This document shows, piece after piece, positions 20,665-30,019 of a DNA stretch of 64,000 nt. This DNA is from Trichuris trichiura. Lineage: Eukaryota > Nematoda > Enoplea > Trichinellida > Trichuridae. Each line of letters starts with the position of its first letter. Within the stretch, counting starts at the first letter, position 1. The stretch lies in the NCBI GenBank assembly GCA_037903355.1, contig JBAJFE010000042.1, positions 2,926,001 to 2,990,000 of the forward strand. Direction: 5' to 3'. A model generated the notes under the pieces. The model worked only from the letters and a program-made list of their open reading frames with translations. It ran no database searches and was not told where the DNA came from. The translations under genes and the position numbers were made by a program.

Positions 20665-21370
20665 GTGATTGCCAGGAAACCGTTGGAATTCGACTTCATT
20701 CTTGGAAGGAATGCAGTGAAAGCCCTAGGCGGAGTGTCCATCAGTCCTCGACGCCACGTGAGATTTGAAACGGAATGCGAGGAAATCAGTGCCGCAGGCG
20801 TTGCCGGCATGAAGTTGGAGGAAAAAGACTTTGCGCTGACATTTGACCCTGTCGCCCGTTGTTGGACCGCTGCTTGGAGATGGTCCGACGGTAGAGGACC
20901 GGACGTCCTCCAGAACAAAGTCAAAGAATATGTGCCAGCGGCCAGAGCCAAGTCCGCATACAGAGAAGAGTTGCGGAATTGGATTGAAAACGGCTGGTTA
21001 GTGCGGTACAATGAAAGGAAGTCCAGGCCAGCGAAAAGGCTGATACCTCTAAAGGCCGTGGTGCAACGCAACAAATTGAAGTTGCGACCTGTTATGGATT
21101 TCAGGAAGTTAAGCGCCTTCATCGAAACCTTTACGGCTGATGCAGACGTATGTGCACAAAGGCTGCGCGAATAGCGCAGATAGGGACCCAACGTATCCGT
21201 AATCGATCTGAAGGCGGCCTATCTGCTAATCCAAACGGAAAAATCCTCGTGGCCGTTCCAAACAGTGATGTTCAATGGTCGCAGGTTTTGCCTCACTCGC
21301 CTGGGATTCGGCCTCAGCGTCGCCCCTCTAGTCATGAAGGCTGTCCTTGTGGTTTGCCGGACCTTTAAGA
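20665..21370 (+). pseudogene. Reverse transcriptase, N-terminal half
   Basis: The open frame to 21174 carries GWLVRYNERKSRPAKRLIPL, LKLRPVMDFRKLS and ADVCAQRL. After a stop, another frame continues VSVIDLKAAYLLIQ and LTRLGFGLSVAP to about 21370. It belongs to a Ty3-related lineage recognisable by the LTRLGFGL..AP block. The repeat at 21375-21640 then interrupts it. Confidence 0.7.
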
Positions 21371-21374
21371 CTCG

Positions 21375-21640
21375 CGTACGATAACGGTTTATTATGGAGT
21401 GAACGCACGGCTGATATAGATAGCCTGAACTGTCTGAGCTCAGAAGCGACGCATATATATATATCCTTCCACGACCTCTGCCCTGCGCATTCCCACGGAC
21501 CGAAAGCTCTTCAGCCATCGCCTAATCTGCTTACAGGTAGCAGGCGGCGAGACAGGCGCTAATCCTGACGCTAGCCACCTTTGTGCTAGGCCGTCGATGT
21601 CAGGTTCTCACGCTGATCCAGAGGTCGTGCGCTCTTGTCG
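21375..21640 (+). repeat. LTR-like repeat interrupting the reverse transcriptase
   Basis: Inverted copy of 18950-19245, with an ATATATATAT run near 21451. RT sequence is found on both sides of it, so it arrived after the element. Confidence 0.5.
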
Positions 21641-21960
21641 CTATCGAGTGCGAGACCTCATGTCGCTCTTTGGACTGCGCTCCTAGGGACGGATTTCTGC
21701 CCGCGCTCACTGGGGTGCCCCTGCGGCCATCCCTGCTACAGTCCTGAAGTGTGTGCTCGCGAGAGATGAAGACATAAAATGAGGAATCTCAGCCTACCTC
21801 GACAGCATACTGGTCAACGAAGACATTGTCAAAGCCAGCCGTGTTGAAGAACACTTAGCGCGGCACGGGTTATTGTGCACGCCCTCTAAGCGCGTCCGCG
21901 AGGGTATTCGCGTTCTCAGGTTGAGAGTCTGGGGGGAACTTTTTGAAGTTTTTAAGCTGC
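21640..21960 (+). pseudogene. Reverse transcriptase continuation
   Basis: A frame reads AYLDSILVNEDIVKASRVEE and then HLARHGLLCTPSKR and VLRLRVWGE, matching the RT palm and connection of the same lineage. The usual YLDD/YIDD is YLDS here, so the active site is mutated. Confidence 0.65.
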
Positions 21961-22262
21961 TCCAGAAGATATGTATTAAGTGCTGTTCCTCGTAACTTTT
22001 ATTCAGTAACAACGCACCCCTGCCCAAACAATCAGGTCAATACCAGCCCGGCGCCTTCTAAAACTACACAACTTATAAGTTGAGCGAGCAACAATGGCGC
22101 GGGGGTTCAGCCGTAAGTGTGGTCCTTCGGACACAAGAGTATATGTTGTGTCTGAAGCCCCACGAAACGTTTACTACCGAAACGAGACACAACTATATCG
22201 CTAGCGCAGCCGACGAAAACGAAACACTGCGTAAGACTGGTTTTTACGGTACACGGCAAAAC

Positions 22263-22537
22263 AATCTTGAACACGGGGTGTTTCTTAACGGGGCAATGGA
22301 TTTTCATCTCTACTTCATACGGTATGTATTCTTGCCCGTTGATGAATTGAATTGAATTACCACCATCGCTGACGACGGGACAAGGTTAGTCCCGAAAGCT
22401 CCGAACTGTTTAAGTACTTGTTCTGTATTTTTCCTTAATAATTGCTCATCCATCCGTTGGTAGGGCATTTGCTTCAGTTTAATTTCAGAACCCATCAACG
22501 GGCAAGAATACATACCGTATGAAGTAGAGATGACAAT
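22263..22537 (+). mobile_element. Hammerhead-bearing palindromic element in an LTR
   Basis: A 275-bp insert flanked by ACGGCAAAAC (22253-22262 and 22538-22547). Arms of about 40 bp (near 22300-22345 and 22494-22533) are inverted repeats; the hammerhead core lies between them. The left end extends as the tail module on the minus strand (MKIHCPVKKHPVFK). The right arm stops a few bases past its ATG. Confidence 0.88.
22367..22403 (+). ncRNA. Hammerhead-ribozyme-like core (intact core blocks)
   Basis: Stem I CG, CTGACGA, extra C, stem II GGGAC/GTCCC with a 7-nt loop, GAA, stem III AGCT, cleavage C, then CG closing stem I. This is one of the best matches in the window and sits in a demonstrably mobile insert. 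Confidence 0.75.
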
Positions 22538-22601
22538 ACGGCAAAACGATTCGCCCAACGTAAGCCAACCGCAGCAAACGCTTTGGTGAGCAGCAAGCAC
22601 A

Positions 22602-24206
22602 CTAAGTGATGCTCAGACGGGTCAAACACTTCATCTCCTCCCGACCCAAATTTGGCGCGATGCGACGAAGTTGATTTTGATGGCGCCTGAGCAGGCCATT
22701 TGCCGTTGTGACCTGATAGAGCATGCTACCGAGTCGCTTGACTACAGTTCCTCGTAAGCACCGGTCGCCTGCAGCAAAGTTTTTCACCATTACAATTTGG
22801 CCTTCGACGAATTCGCGACCTTTGCCGCTGCTGAGCGTCCTGCGACTTCTTGGGTCGGCCTTAGGCATGTCTGACGGCAGCATCAACGCTAGCAAAGTCC
22901 TTGGCTGTCGGCCGTGGAGGACTTCCGCTGGAGACATCCCGGTGCTCGGGTCAGGCGTAGTCCTATACGTTACGAGAAACCTCTTGAGTGCCTCTGTCTT
23001 ACAAGTACCTGCCTTGGCTTCTTTCTTCATCGCATCTTTAAAGGTGCGAACAAATCTTTCAGCAACGCCATTTGATGCAGGGTGAAAGGGGGCTGTCGTG
23101 ATATGCTCTATCCCGTTCATTTTGCAGAAATCTTGAAAACTCGATGCGACCAGCTGCAGTGCGTTATCGGACACAATTGTTCGGGGAAGTCCTTCAATCG
23201 CAAAAATGGTTTGAAGTGCTAGCACAGTTGCCCTTGTAGTCGTCTTTGACATAGGCGAGACGTATGGAAACTTGGACAAGGGGTCTATGCAAACCAACCA
23301 CATTTGGCCCCAAAACGGGCCAGCGTAATCAATATGTACCCTTTCCCATGGGTCCTTCGGGATGGGCCACGGCTGATACTCGCTGGGCGGATCCGCTGCA
23401 ACGGCGGTGCACGAAGAACAACGACTCCCGACTTTACCTATTTCTGCATCGAGAGTTGGCCACCAACAATAACGGCGCGCAATTTGTTTCATGCGCGCGA
23501 TTCCCCAATGTCCCTGATGGAGCAACGCGACGACCTTTTCTTGCAGTTCTAAGGGCACAATGACTCGATTGAATTCGGTTTTGTAAAGCAAGACACCTTT
23601 TTGAAAACCGATCACATGGCGTTTGTTCCAATAAGGCCGTATTTCTTCTGCAAGTGCTTTGACAGATAGTGGCCATGCTGACGTTACAAAACGTAGCACT
23701 TGCTTCAGAACTGGGTCCCTTGCAGTTGCCTCAGCTACCTGAGATCGATCAACGGGAAAGAGATCAGAGTCTAGGTCGGCGTCCGTCAATTCAGTCCAGT
23801 GGGCTTCTTCCTTGTCGAACTCCGGGTCTGGACCCATCGGTAGACGAGACAGAGCATCAGCGTTGTTATGGTGCGTCCCGCGTTTATATTTGATGTCAAA
23901 GGAATAGGCCATAAGAGTTATGGCCCAGCGCTGCAAACGTTGCGCTGTCATCACCGGTAGTGCCTTTGAAGGGCTGAAGATACTGACTAACGGCTTGTGA
24001 TCAGTCAGTAACTCGAAAGGGCGCCCGTAGAGATACTGGTGAAATTTTTTGACGCCAAAAACGATAGCGAGCCCTTCTTTCTCTATTTGGCTATAGCCCT
24101 TTTGCTGGACGGTAAGCGTTTTCGACGCATGAGCGATGGGTTTCTCAGTGCCGTCAGCGTATTTGTGGAGAAGCACGGCCCCAATCCCGTATTGGGTGGG
24201 ATGCAT
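22602..24206 (-). CDS. RNase H and integrase of the frameshifted Ty3 element
   Basis: 534 codons in a frame different from the RT. RNase H motifs include KPIAHASKTL and LTDHKPLVSIF. Integrase has the zinc-binding H-H-C-C region (HQGHWGIARM ... RCSSC) and the D,D35E triad (HIDYAGPF; VSDNAL; NGVAERF, with 35 residues between the last two). The first RNase H Asp block lies in the RT frame, so a frameshift near 24190-24200 separates them. The ATG used by the frame is internal, not a true start. Confidence 0.85.
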   Translation of the reverse strand: MHPTQYGIGAVLLHKYADGTEKPIAHASKTLTVQQKGYSQIEKEGLAIVFGVKKFHQYLYGRPFELLTDHKPLVSIFSPSKALPVMTAQRLQRWAITLMAYSFDIKYKRGTHHNNADALSRLPMGPDPEFDKEEAHWTELTDADLDSDLFPVDRSQVAEATARDPVLKQVLRFVTSAWPLSVKALAEEIRPYWNKRHVIGFQKGVLLYKTEFNRVIVPLELQEKVVALLHQGHWGIARMKQIARRYCWWPTLDAEIGKVGSRCSSCTAVAADPPSEYQPWPIPKDPWERVHIDYAGPFWGQMWLVCIDPLSKFPYVSPMSKTTTRATVLALQTIFAIEGLPRTIVSDNALQLVASSFQDFCKMNGIEHITTAPFHPASNGVAERFVRTFKDAMKKEAKAGTCKTEALKRFLVTYRTTPDPSTGMSPAEVLHGRQPRTLLALMLPSDMPKADPRSRRTLSSGKGREFVEGQIVMVKNFAAGDRCLRGTVVKRLGSMLYQVTTANGLLRRHQNQLRRIAPNLGREEMKCLTRLSIT

Positions 24207-25164
24207 CCGTTGACAAGACTAGGGGGAGGTCCTCTCGAAAGTGGGCCAGCATAGTAGCCTGCGCAATTTTTTCCTTCAGCCTCTCGAATGCGAGCTGATG
24301 TTCATCCGTCCAAATGAAAGCCGCATTCTTCTTTCGAAGCGCATTTAAGAGCGCGCAGTCATCAGCGAAGTTTTTCAAGAACTTGGCGTAGTAATTGACC
24401 TTACCAAGAAAAACTCGCACTTCGTGTACATTTCGGGGACGCGGTAGCTGCTTGATGGCTTGCACGCCTTTTTCTGATGGTCGAATACCCCCGGCACTGA
24501 TTATGTGGCCGATGTACTCAACGCTTGGGCTGAAGAAGCTACACTTTTCTAGTTTGCACCGTAGGCCTGCTGCCTTCAAGCGGGCAAACAAAATCTCCAA
24601 ATTCTGCACATGTTCGGCTACATCCTTCCCCGTGACAATAATGTCATCCAAATAGGCGGCGCATCCCGGCACATCAGAAGTCAACTGCGCCATGAGCTGT
24701 TGAAATATGGCCGGCGCGCTGGCTACGCCGAATGGCAAACGTTGATATTGAAACAACCCGAAGGGGGTGTTGACTACCATCAGCTTCTTTGACTCTTCGT
24801 CCAACTCGATCTGTAAGTAGGCATCTGCTAAGTCAATTTTCGAGAAATGCCTCCCATGTTGCAACTTGACAAGCAGTTCTTCTAGGCCCGGAATAGGGAA
24901 CTGGTTGACTTCCAGCTGCGGGTTAACAGTGACCTTGAAATCGCCACATATACGGATTCCGCCAGATGCCTTCTTGACGACCACGATGGGTGCTGCCCAC
25001 TGACTAGTCGGAACCGGTTTCCAGATACCTTGTTCTGAGAGGCGCTGAATTTCCGCCTTGACGGCACCCATGAGAGCGAAAGGCAGCGGGCGAGGTTTAA
25101 ACATCTTCGGCTGCGCTCCGGGTTTCAGAACCAGGTGTGCTTTGAACAAGGTACAAGCACCCAT
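24154..25164 (-). CDS. Reverse transcriptase of the frameshifted Ty3 element
   Basis: 336 codons. The RT fingers and palm are intact: WAAPIVVVKKASGGIRICGD, FSKIDLADAYLQIEL, LPFGVASAP and YLDDIIVTG with the catalytic YLDD. The C-terminal end reaches STDAS, the start of RNase H, then loses frame. The 5' boundary is a second frameshift from the protease frame near 25165. Confidence 0.85.
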   Translation of the reverse strand: MGACTLFKAHLVLKPGAQPKMFKPRPLPFALMGAVKAEIQRLSEQGIWKPVPTSQWAAPIVVVKKASGGIRICGDFKVTVNPQLEVNQFPIPGLEELLVKLQHGRHFSKIDLADAYLQIELDEESKKLMVVNTPFGLFQYQRLPFGVASAPAIFQQLMAQLTSDVPGCAAYLDDIIVTGKDVAEHVQNLEILFARLKAAGLRCKLEKCSFFSPSVEYIGHIISAGGIRPSEKGVQAIKQLPRPRNVHEVRVFLGKVNYYAKFLKNFADDCALLNALRKKNAAFIWTDEHQLAFERLKEKIAQATMLAHFREDLPLVLSTDASHPIRDWGRASPQIR

Positions 25165-26666
25165 ACCTGGCTGAACAACGCTTCATGCTTGAGGGCGATG
25201 TCCTTGATAGCCGCTCCCATCTGCTCTTCCTCAATCAGAGAGGTAGAGTCATAGGGTGACAAACGGAGGCCGAATGCATCCAACCAGTCCAGTCCCATCA
25301 GGTTGGAGCCTTGTTCCAAGTCAGTCACTAGCAAGGTCAGCTGTCGTGCCTGTTCTCCCAGGATAACGCGCACATTCGCCTGTCCCTTGAGCAGAACTGT
25401 GATACCACCATATGCGCAAAGTTTTTGGTTAGTGGGGCTGCACGGCGGGGACCCTAGTTGCCGCCACCCGCGGAGGCCAACCATGGACGAAGTAGCGCCC
25501 GTGTCTACCTGAAAAATCAACGGGATACCGTTTACTTCCAAGGACACCCAGATCTTCCGGTTTTCGCGCCAGTATGGGAGTCGACTCTTTGTTAACGATA
25601 ATTCCGACGGAAAGCTCGCCATTTCCGTGACGCTCAAGGAAAAACATGAATGCACTGAACTTTCTGAACGCTGCGCTTCTCTGTTGGTCGACGTGAGTGA
25701 CACAAGCCGTGCTGCTTCATTTATCTTGGAGCGGAAGTTCCGACGCGGAGCCTTCTTCTTTGGCCGATCAGTAGATCGAACTGGACGCGAATCGGCATCA
25801 GACGTAGTTCCGCACACAGCTGCAATATGTCCTTTACGCTTGCATCTGTGACACACAGCTAGGCGGAAACGACAGTCTCTCCTGTTATGCCCACGGAAAC
25901 ATTGAGGGCAGGACGGCAAGTCAGAATCTTTGCCTGGACGTTTAGCCGTCCGAGCAGTCATGCGAACCTGTTGAACCTCCGCCATCACTTCTGGTGGGCG
26001 CTGTTTGATTGTCGCCATGGCTTTCGTAGCGATCTCGTGAGCTTCGGCAATCTCAATGACCTGCGCCAAAGAAGAATTTGGCCGCTGCAAGGCTGCAAGG
26101 CGGACCTGTTCGTCGGGCGTGTTCGTTACGATAACGTCCCGAATGAGGCCGTCGAGATAAGATTTGCTGCATTTCTCGTCAGGGCACAAAAACTGGCAGT
26201 CCTTGCCAATGCCACGCAAATTCGCAACCCACTCGGCGTACGTCTGAGCGGGCTGTAGGCACTGCCGATAGAACAAACATCGTGCGGCCATAACGTGCAC
26301 GCTCGTCTTCCAGTATTCACTGAGCTTCGCCACCAGTGAATCATAGGGGACGTTCGCTGTCTCCTCGCCAGCGAAGAGCTTTTGCAGTAGCTCGAACGTG
26401 TCTGAACCGACCCACGAAAGCAGGAACGCACGCTTTCGATTGTCAGAGACCACCCTATGAGCTTCAAAGTGCTGTCCGAGGCGAGCGAAGTAGACGTCCC
26501 AGGTCTCTTTCGTCCTGTCAAAGGGTGAGAAGCTGGGGACGGATGCCTTGGACGTTGGCGCTTTGCGGAGAGAGTTCTGTGAGAGGCTGGCTATCAACGC
26601 TGCCATTGTCCTCTGCTGTTCTGAGAGCGCGGTTAGGAGTTCCGCCATCTGAGATGAATCCGACAT
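25125..26666 (-). CDS. Gag and protease of the frameshifted Ty3 element
   Basis: I choose the ATG at 26664-26666 (MSDSSQMAELL) because the longer frame starts inside the LTR. Gag has PFDRTKETWDVYFARLGQHF and two zinc-knuckle-like blocks (CPQCFRGHNRRDC and CHRCKRKGHIAAVC). The retropepsin active site is VDTGATSSMVG, and the flap and C-terminal GLDWL motif follow. The frame ends just after the protease, where RT should begin. Confidence 0.82.
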   Translation of the reverse strand: MSDSSQMAELLTALSEQQRTMAALIASLSQNSLRKAPTSKASVPSFSPFDRTKETWDVYFARLGQHFEAHRVVSDNRKRAFLLSWVGSDTFELLQKLFAGEETANVPYDSLVAKLSEYWKTSVHVMAARCLFYRQCLQPAQTYAEWVANLRGIGKDCQFLCPDEKCSKSYLDGLIRDVIVTNTPDEQVRLAALQRPNSSLAQVIEIAEAHEIATKAMATIKQRPPEVMAEVQQVRMTARTAKRPGKDSDLPSCPQCFRGHNRRDCRFRLAVCHRCKRKGHIAAVCGTTSDADSRPVRSTDRPKKKAPRRNFRSKINEAARLVSLTSTNREAQRSESSVHSCFSLSVTEMASFPSELSLTKSRLPYWRENRKIWVSLEVNGIPLIFQVDTGATSSMVGLRGWRQLGSPPCSPTNQKLCAYGGITVLLKGQANVRVILGEQARQLTLLVTDLEQGSNLMGLDWLDAFGLRLSPYDSTSLIEEEQMGAAIKDIALKHEALFSQVWVLVPCSKHTWF

Positions 26667-26680
26667 GCTCGTCGCCAAAC

Positions 26681-26885
26681 TGTTGTGTCTGAAGCCCCAC
26701 GAAACGTTTACTACCGAAACGAGACACAACTATATCGCTAGCGCAGCCGACGAAAACGAAACACTGCGTAAGACTGGTTTTTACGGTATACGGCAAAACG
26801 ATTCGCCCAACGTAAGCCAACCGCAGCAAACGCTTTGGTGAGCAGCAAGCACACTAAGTGATGCTCAGGCGGGTCAAACACTTCA
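26681..26885 (-). repeat. 5' LTR of the frameshifted Ty3 element
   Basis: 205 bp from TGTTGTGTCT to AACACTTCA (plus-strand view). It matches the other LTR with very few differences and preserves the uninterrupted target of the insert found in that LTR. Confidence 0.85.
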
Positions 26886-26964
26886 TTATATGTTAGAATT
26901 TCTATGCCTCTTCATACTACAACGTGTTTCCGTACAAAGAATATCCAAAACTTTTAATGCAGTT

Positions 26965-27001
26965 CCACAGCTTTCGGGCAGCGCGTGACCATCCTTAGCG
27001 G
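26965..27001 (-). ncRNA. Degenerate hammerhead-like core, left arm
   Basis: CTAAGGA replaces CTGANGA, while the GAAA and AGCT blocks are kept. Not expected to be active. Confidence 0.45.
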
Positions 27002-27696
27002 TATTAAAATTGATGTAATCAATGATCGCTTAGTCGCCATTCAGTCAGTTTTAACGGTTTAAAGCCTAAGCCGGTTTCATTCTCGACAACCAAAAGTCTA
27101 ATGCCATGAAAGTACCGTACGCCTACGAAGAATTAAAGAAGCCCTTTATATTAGACATTATGTGCTACACAATCGGGACCAAGGGGCAGAAATTAGTGAA
27201 CTTTGGACAAACATTGTTACGCGCTCCAGTTGCTGCTCACTAAACTGATTTCGTATACGAACGCTTGGAACAAGTGAAGAAATAGATTAACGTACAAATA
27301 AAACTATAGAACTACACACGCAGACCACCAAATATGGAAATATAAAAGAAAAATGGATAAATTTACATAGAACAATGAACAAACATGAAGCTGATTACCA
27401 CATATGGATCAAAATAAAAAAAGGATGAATCTGCATTGCACACGGACTTAACATTAAACGAATTAACATATAGAACACAAAATAAGAAATAGGTGTAACA
27501 AACGTGAAATAACAATGGAAAAAATTCGAAAAATAAATTAACAGGTATACAGTAAGATGATACAATATACACAAAACAAGAAACGCAGTCAGCTGACAGA
27601 CGAGAAAACTTCAAAAAACAAGACTTTAAAACACATTTTAAACCGTTAAAACCGACTGAATGGCGACTTCGTACTTGCTAATTACAATTTTAATAC

Positions 27697-27732
27697 CGCT
27701 AAGGACGGGTCACGCAGGACCCAAAAGCTACG
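27697..27732 (+). ncRNA. Degenerate hammerhead-like core, right arm
   Basis: CTAAGGA, good stem II (GGGTC/GACCC), AAAA in place of GAAA, then AGCT, A and CG. Not expected to be active. Confidence 0.45.
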
Positions 27733-27992
27733 AAACTTCATTTAAGTTTCGTATTTTCAACTGGACCTGGTCCTTACGAAAACAATTCAAACATGAAAAT
27801 CTATGGTCCCGTTCCAAAAGTTATACCTTCAAAGCCTCTTCATACTGTATCATTTTTACGTGAAGACTAATGATTGTACTGCTGTGTGGGCCTGTCCGCA
27901 TATGTCGCGCGTTATGTCGTGTCCTGTTGAGTCTCTAGCAAAGCGGTCTACGAATCCTCATCAAGTGGTAGCAGAGCGCCCTGTTAGGTGCA

Positions 27993-28284
27993 GTGATGAG
28001 TGGTAAAGAGGTTGATAATCTTCAGAAGCTCAATGGTAGCAATTATCATGACTGGAAATCGAATAAGGAATGGCTGCTACGGAAAGAGAAGCCATGGAAG
28101 TACGTCGATGGGTTGGTTAAACGTCCTGAACAAACACGGATGAATGCTGCTGAAGTCGAACGCTTTGATGAACAAGCAGAAATTCCCCAAACAACAACTG
28201 TTCTCGCGATCGAACCGTCTCAACAACAACACGTCCGTGATTGTGAAAATGCTCAGGATGTACGGCAAAGGCTGAAAGCCGCGT
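27993..28284 (+). pseudogene. copia gag, N-terminal part
   Basis: Reads EVDNLQKLNGSNYHDWKSN, typical of the copia gag opening (L.G.NY..W), and continues to a RQRLKAAW end where the Merlin element interrupts it. The zinc knuckle is not seen. Confidence 0.75.
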
Positions 28285-29619
28285 GGGTCTTTACGCCGTC
28301 ATGACCGCCGGAAGTAAGCGCGGCAACATCAAAGGGAAAACCGCAACGCCAGTGACTAGTGAAGTGAGATTAACAGAACAACAGGAGGGACACGTTACAG
28401 CGACTGATTGAACACCTGCTGAGGAAGTACGCTACACTGCAAGGGAATTACGGTTTCCGGTGTCACTGATACGATTAGTGACTCCTGCAAAGGAGTGAAG
28501 GTGAGGAGTGAAACACCTGTGCATGAATTGCTGGCACGGGGAACGCGATGGAACTGCATTGGTGCATGCAAGGGTGCAGTTAGTGACCCGCGGAAAGCAT
28601 TGGAGGTCAACGGTCTGATTCGCATTGCGTCTTGGCAAGCGGCGTGCAGCTCATTCTGCGTAATACTTACGTCAGAGAACATCCAGCGGCTTTACGAGAC
28701 AGTGAAAGACGAAGAAGCGGCGGTAAAATTCCTACGCAATAAAAAACTGCTGCACAGTGAAAGGCTGTGCCCCTTCTGCGGAGAGGCAATGCGTCTGGGA
28801 CGTGGCGGCATGGCTTGGTGCTGCTCCAAGCGTTCCTGCCACGGAGAATTGTTCATACGCATGGGGACGTGGTTCGAAGGTAAGCGCATTAAGTACAGTG
28901 GCCGTTTTGAGCGCGGCAGTGCAGTGTGTCCTTTGCAACACCCCGGCACAAAGTGAAGTTCCAGATGGCCGTGGAAATTGTTTCTTGGAGCCGAGAGAAC
29001 AAACAGCTCGATGAAGGTTTGTAAGGATGAGCTCGGTAGTGGTCTGCGTGCTTTGTATTGTTGTTGCAGGCATTCTCTTCTTTTCAGGACTAAGTATGAG
29101 CGTCACAATCCGCTGGAACAGGTAGCTGCTGCAGGTTGTAGCCGAATCGCTGGTGCAACTGGGAGGGCCGTCGAGGACGGTGGGTGCCCAGGCGAAGCGG
29201 CGGTGTAGAACGCGCTGGAGTGCGCTTCCATTGCACCTCTGCGAGTTCATATGGAGGAAGAGATTGGGAGCCTCCGACGATGCTTTTGATGCCATCCTCG
29301 GCGACATTCTGAGGTTGCACTCACCCTGATTTGACGCACCGCCTACGCCTATCCCATTGCTGCAGTGAATGGTATGCACTATATGTTTACGTTTACTTTC
29401 TCTTTGCGCGTTACTCTGTGCGACGTACAGTAAAGAATTGCAGACGGCATTGTTAAGTTGTTCATTGTTGAGCTAATCTTTTCTGTGGTGCGGCTGCTGC
29501 GCTAATCCTCCCTATTGTTCCATTGTACTCTTAATCCTATTTCACTAGGTACCGGCGTTGCGATTTTCCCTTTGATGTTGCCGTGCTTACTTCCGGCGGT
29601 CATGACCGCGTAAAGACCC
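28285..29619 (+). mobile_element. Merlin element inside copia
   Basis: Terminal inverted repeats of about 100 bp begin GGGTCTTTACGC and GGGTCTTTACGC (inward from each end) and stay similar past GACCGCCGGAAGTAAGC. The start GGGTCTT is shared with the other Merlin copies here. No matching target duplication is visible. It contains a broken ISXO2-like transposase. Confidence 0.8.
28690..29330 (+). pseudogene. Merlin transposase in copia, broken
   Basis: N-terminal block EEAAVKFLRNKKLLHSERLC with the CPFCGEAM zinc ribbon half (about 28700-28800), then a C-terminal block in another frame near 29190-29330 (CRRRTRWSA-type reading and the IWRKRLGASDDAFDAILGDI end). The central catalytic block with the D and NHS motifs is deleted or too decayed to read. 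Confidence 0.65.
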
Positions 29620-29644
29620 GTCAGGGACAATTCACTTAAGATTG

Positions 29645-30019
29645 TGTAGGTGAATGCTGCTGGGACGATACGTAAAAGTACAAGTTTATTAACATAGAGC
29701 ACTGTGGTGATGACTGGATGCAGGGCAGAGATGGAATAATCGTACGATCAGAGAGAGACCGATGGAGAGACTCTCTGACACCCCAGTTCCCGTAATCTTA
29801 TGTAGACGAATTTGGTGTCATTCTGGGGTGAACGGCTCGTTGGTCGGTAACCTGAAGTGGTGTCGCGCATCATCGAGGAGGCAACCTTACCTGCTAGACG
29901 CGGCCTCGATAGGGCCGCATCTCTTGCACAACAAGGAGGACAACGTCGACGCCAGGCAGTGCGAGGCATCATCCTACTGCTCCCTGAGGGGGTCCGGTTC
30001 ACTGGCCAATACTGCCACA
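29645..30019 (-). repeat. Solo LTR (family of 19251-19626), inverted
   Basis: 375 bp on the minus strand, from TGTGGCAGTATTGG to CACCTACA. Flanks are GATTG and GATTT, a possible 4-5 bp duplication. It was left by LTR-LTR recombination after inserting into copia. Confidence 0.75.

Larger units (their letters stand above)
19251..22080 (+). mobile_element. Decayed Ty3-like retrotransposon (5' LTR, gag, PR, RT)
   Basis: An LTR of 376 bp (19251-19626, TG...CA) is followed by gag, protease and reverse transcriptase remnants in several frames. The RT is split by the repeat at 21375-21640, and the copy breaks off where the next Ty3 element inserts (22144). A solo LTR of the same family lies inverted at 29645-30019. 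Confidence 0.75.
22144..22633 (-). repeat. 3' LTR carrying a hammerhead element
   Basis: 490 bp: the same 205 bp as the other LTR plus a 275-bp insert and its 10-bp duplicated target. The intact partner shows exactly what the empty site looked like. Confidence 0.85.
22144..26885 (-). mobile_element. Ty3 retrotransposon with two frameshifts
   Basis: Two LTRs of 205 bp (the left one lengthened by an insert) flank gag-PR, RT and RNase H-IN blocks on the minus strand. Flanking pentamers are GTATA and TTATA, a possible imperfect duplication. A primer-binding-site-like TGGCGACGAGCATG lies inside the 5' LTR (26681-26885), and a purine tract GGGAGGAGA adjoins the 3' LTR. Confidence 0.88.
26919..27833 (+). 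mobile_element. Hammerhead-bearing palindromic element in the copia LTR
   Basis: A 915-bp insert flanked by GCCTCTTCATACT (26906-26918 and 27834-27846), a perfect 13-bp duplication. Inverted arms run near 26965-27060 and 27640-27735; between them is AT-rich filler. The right end carries the tail (MKIYGPVPK on the plus strand), and the left arm ends before its ATG. Both arms hold a degenerate core. Confidence 0.85.
26891..27960 (+). repeat. 5' LTR of copia, interrupted
   Basis: About 145 bp of LTR (26891-26918 and 27834-27960) split by a 915-bp insert. The parts match the 3' LTR (TTTCTATGCC, CTTCATACT, then AATGA(T/C)TGTACTGCT). Confidence 0.8.

Noticed and set aside
22602..24206. Independent integrase gene
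   Set aside because: It lies between matching LTRs in register with RT and gag blocks; the break is a frameshift, not a gene boundary.
27303..27630. AT-rich open frame (27363-27614 minus) as a membrane protein
   Set aside because: Phe/Tyr-rich translation of AT-rich filler inside a palindromic mobile element.
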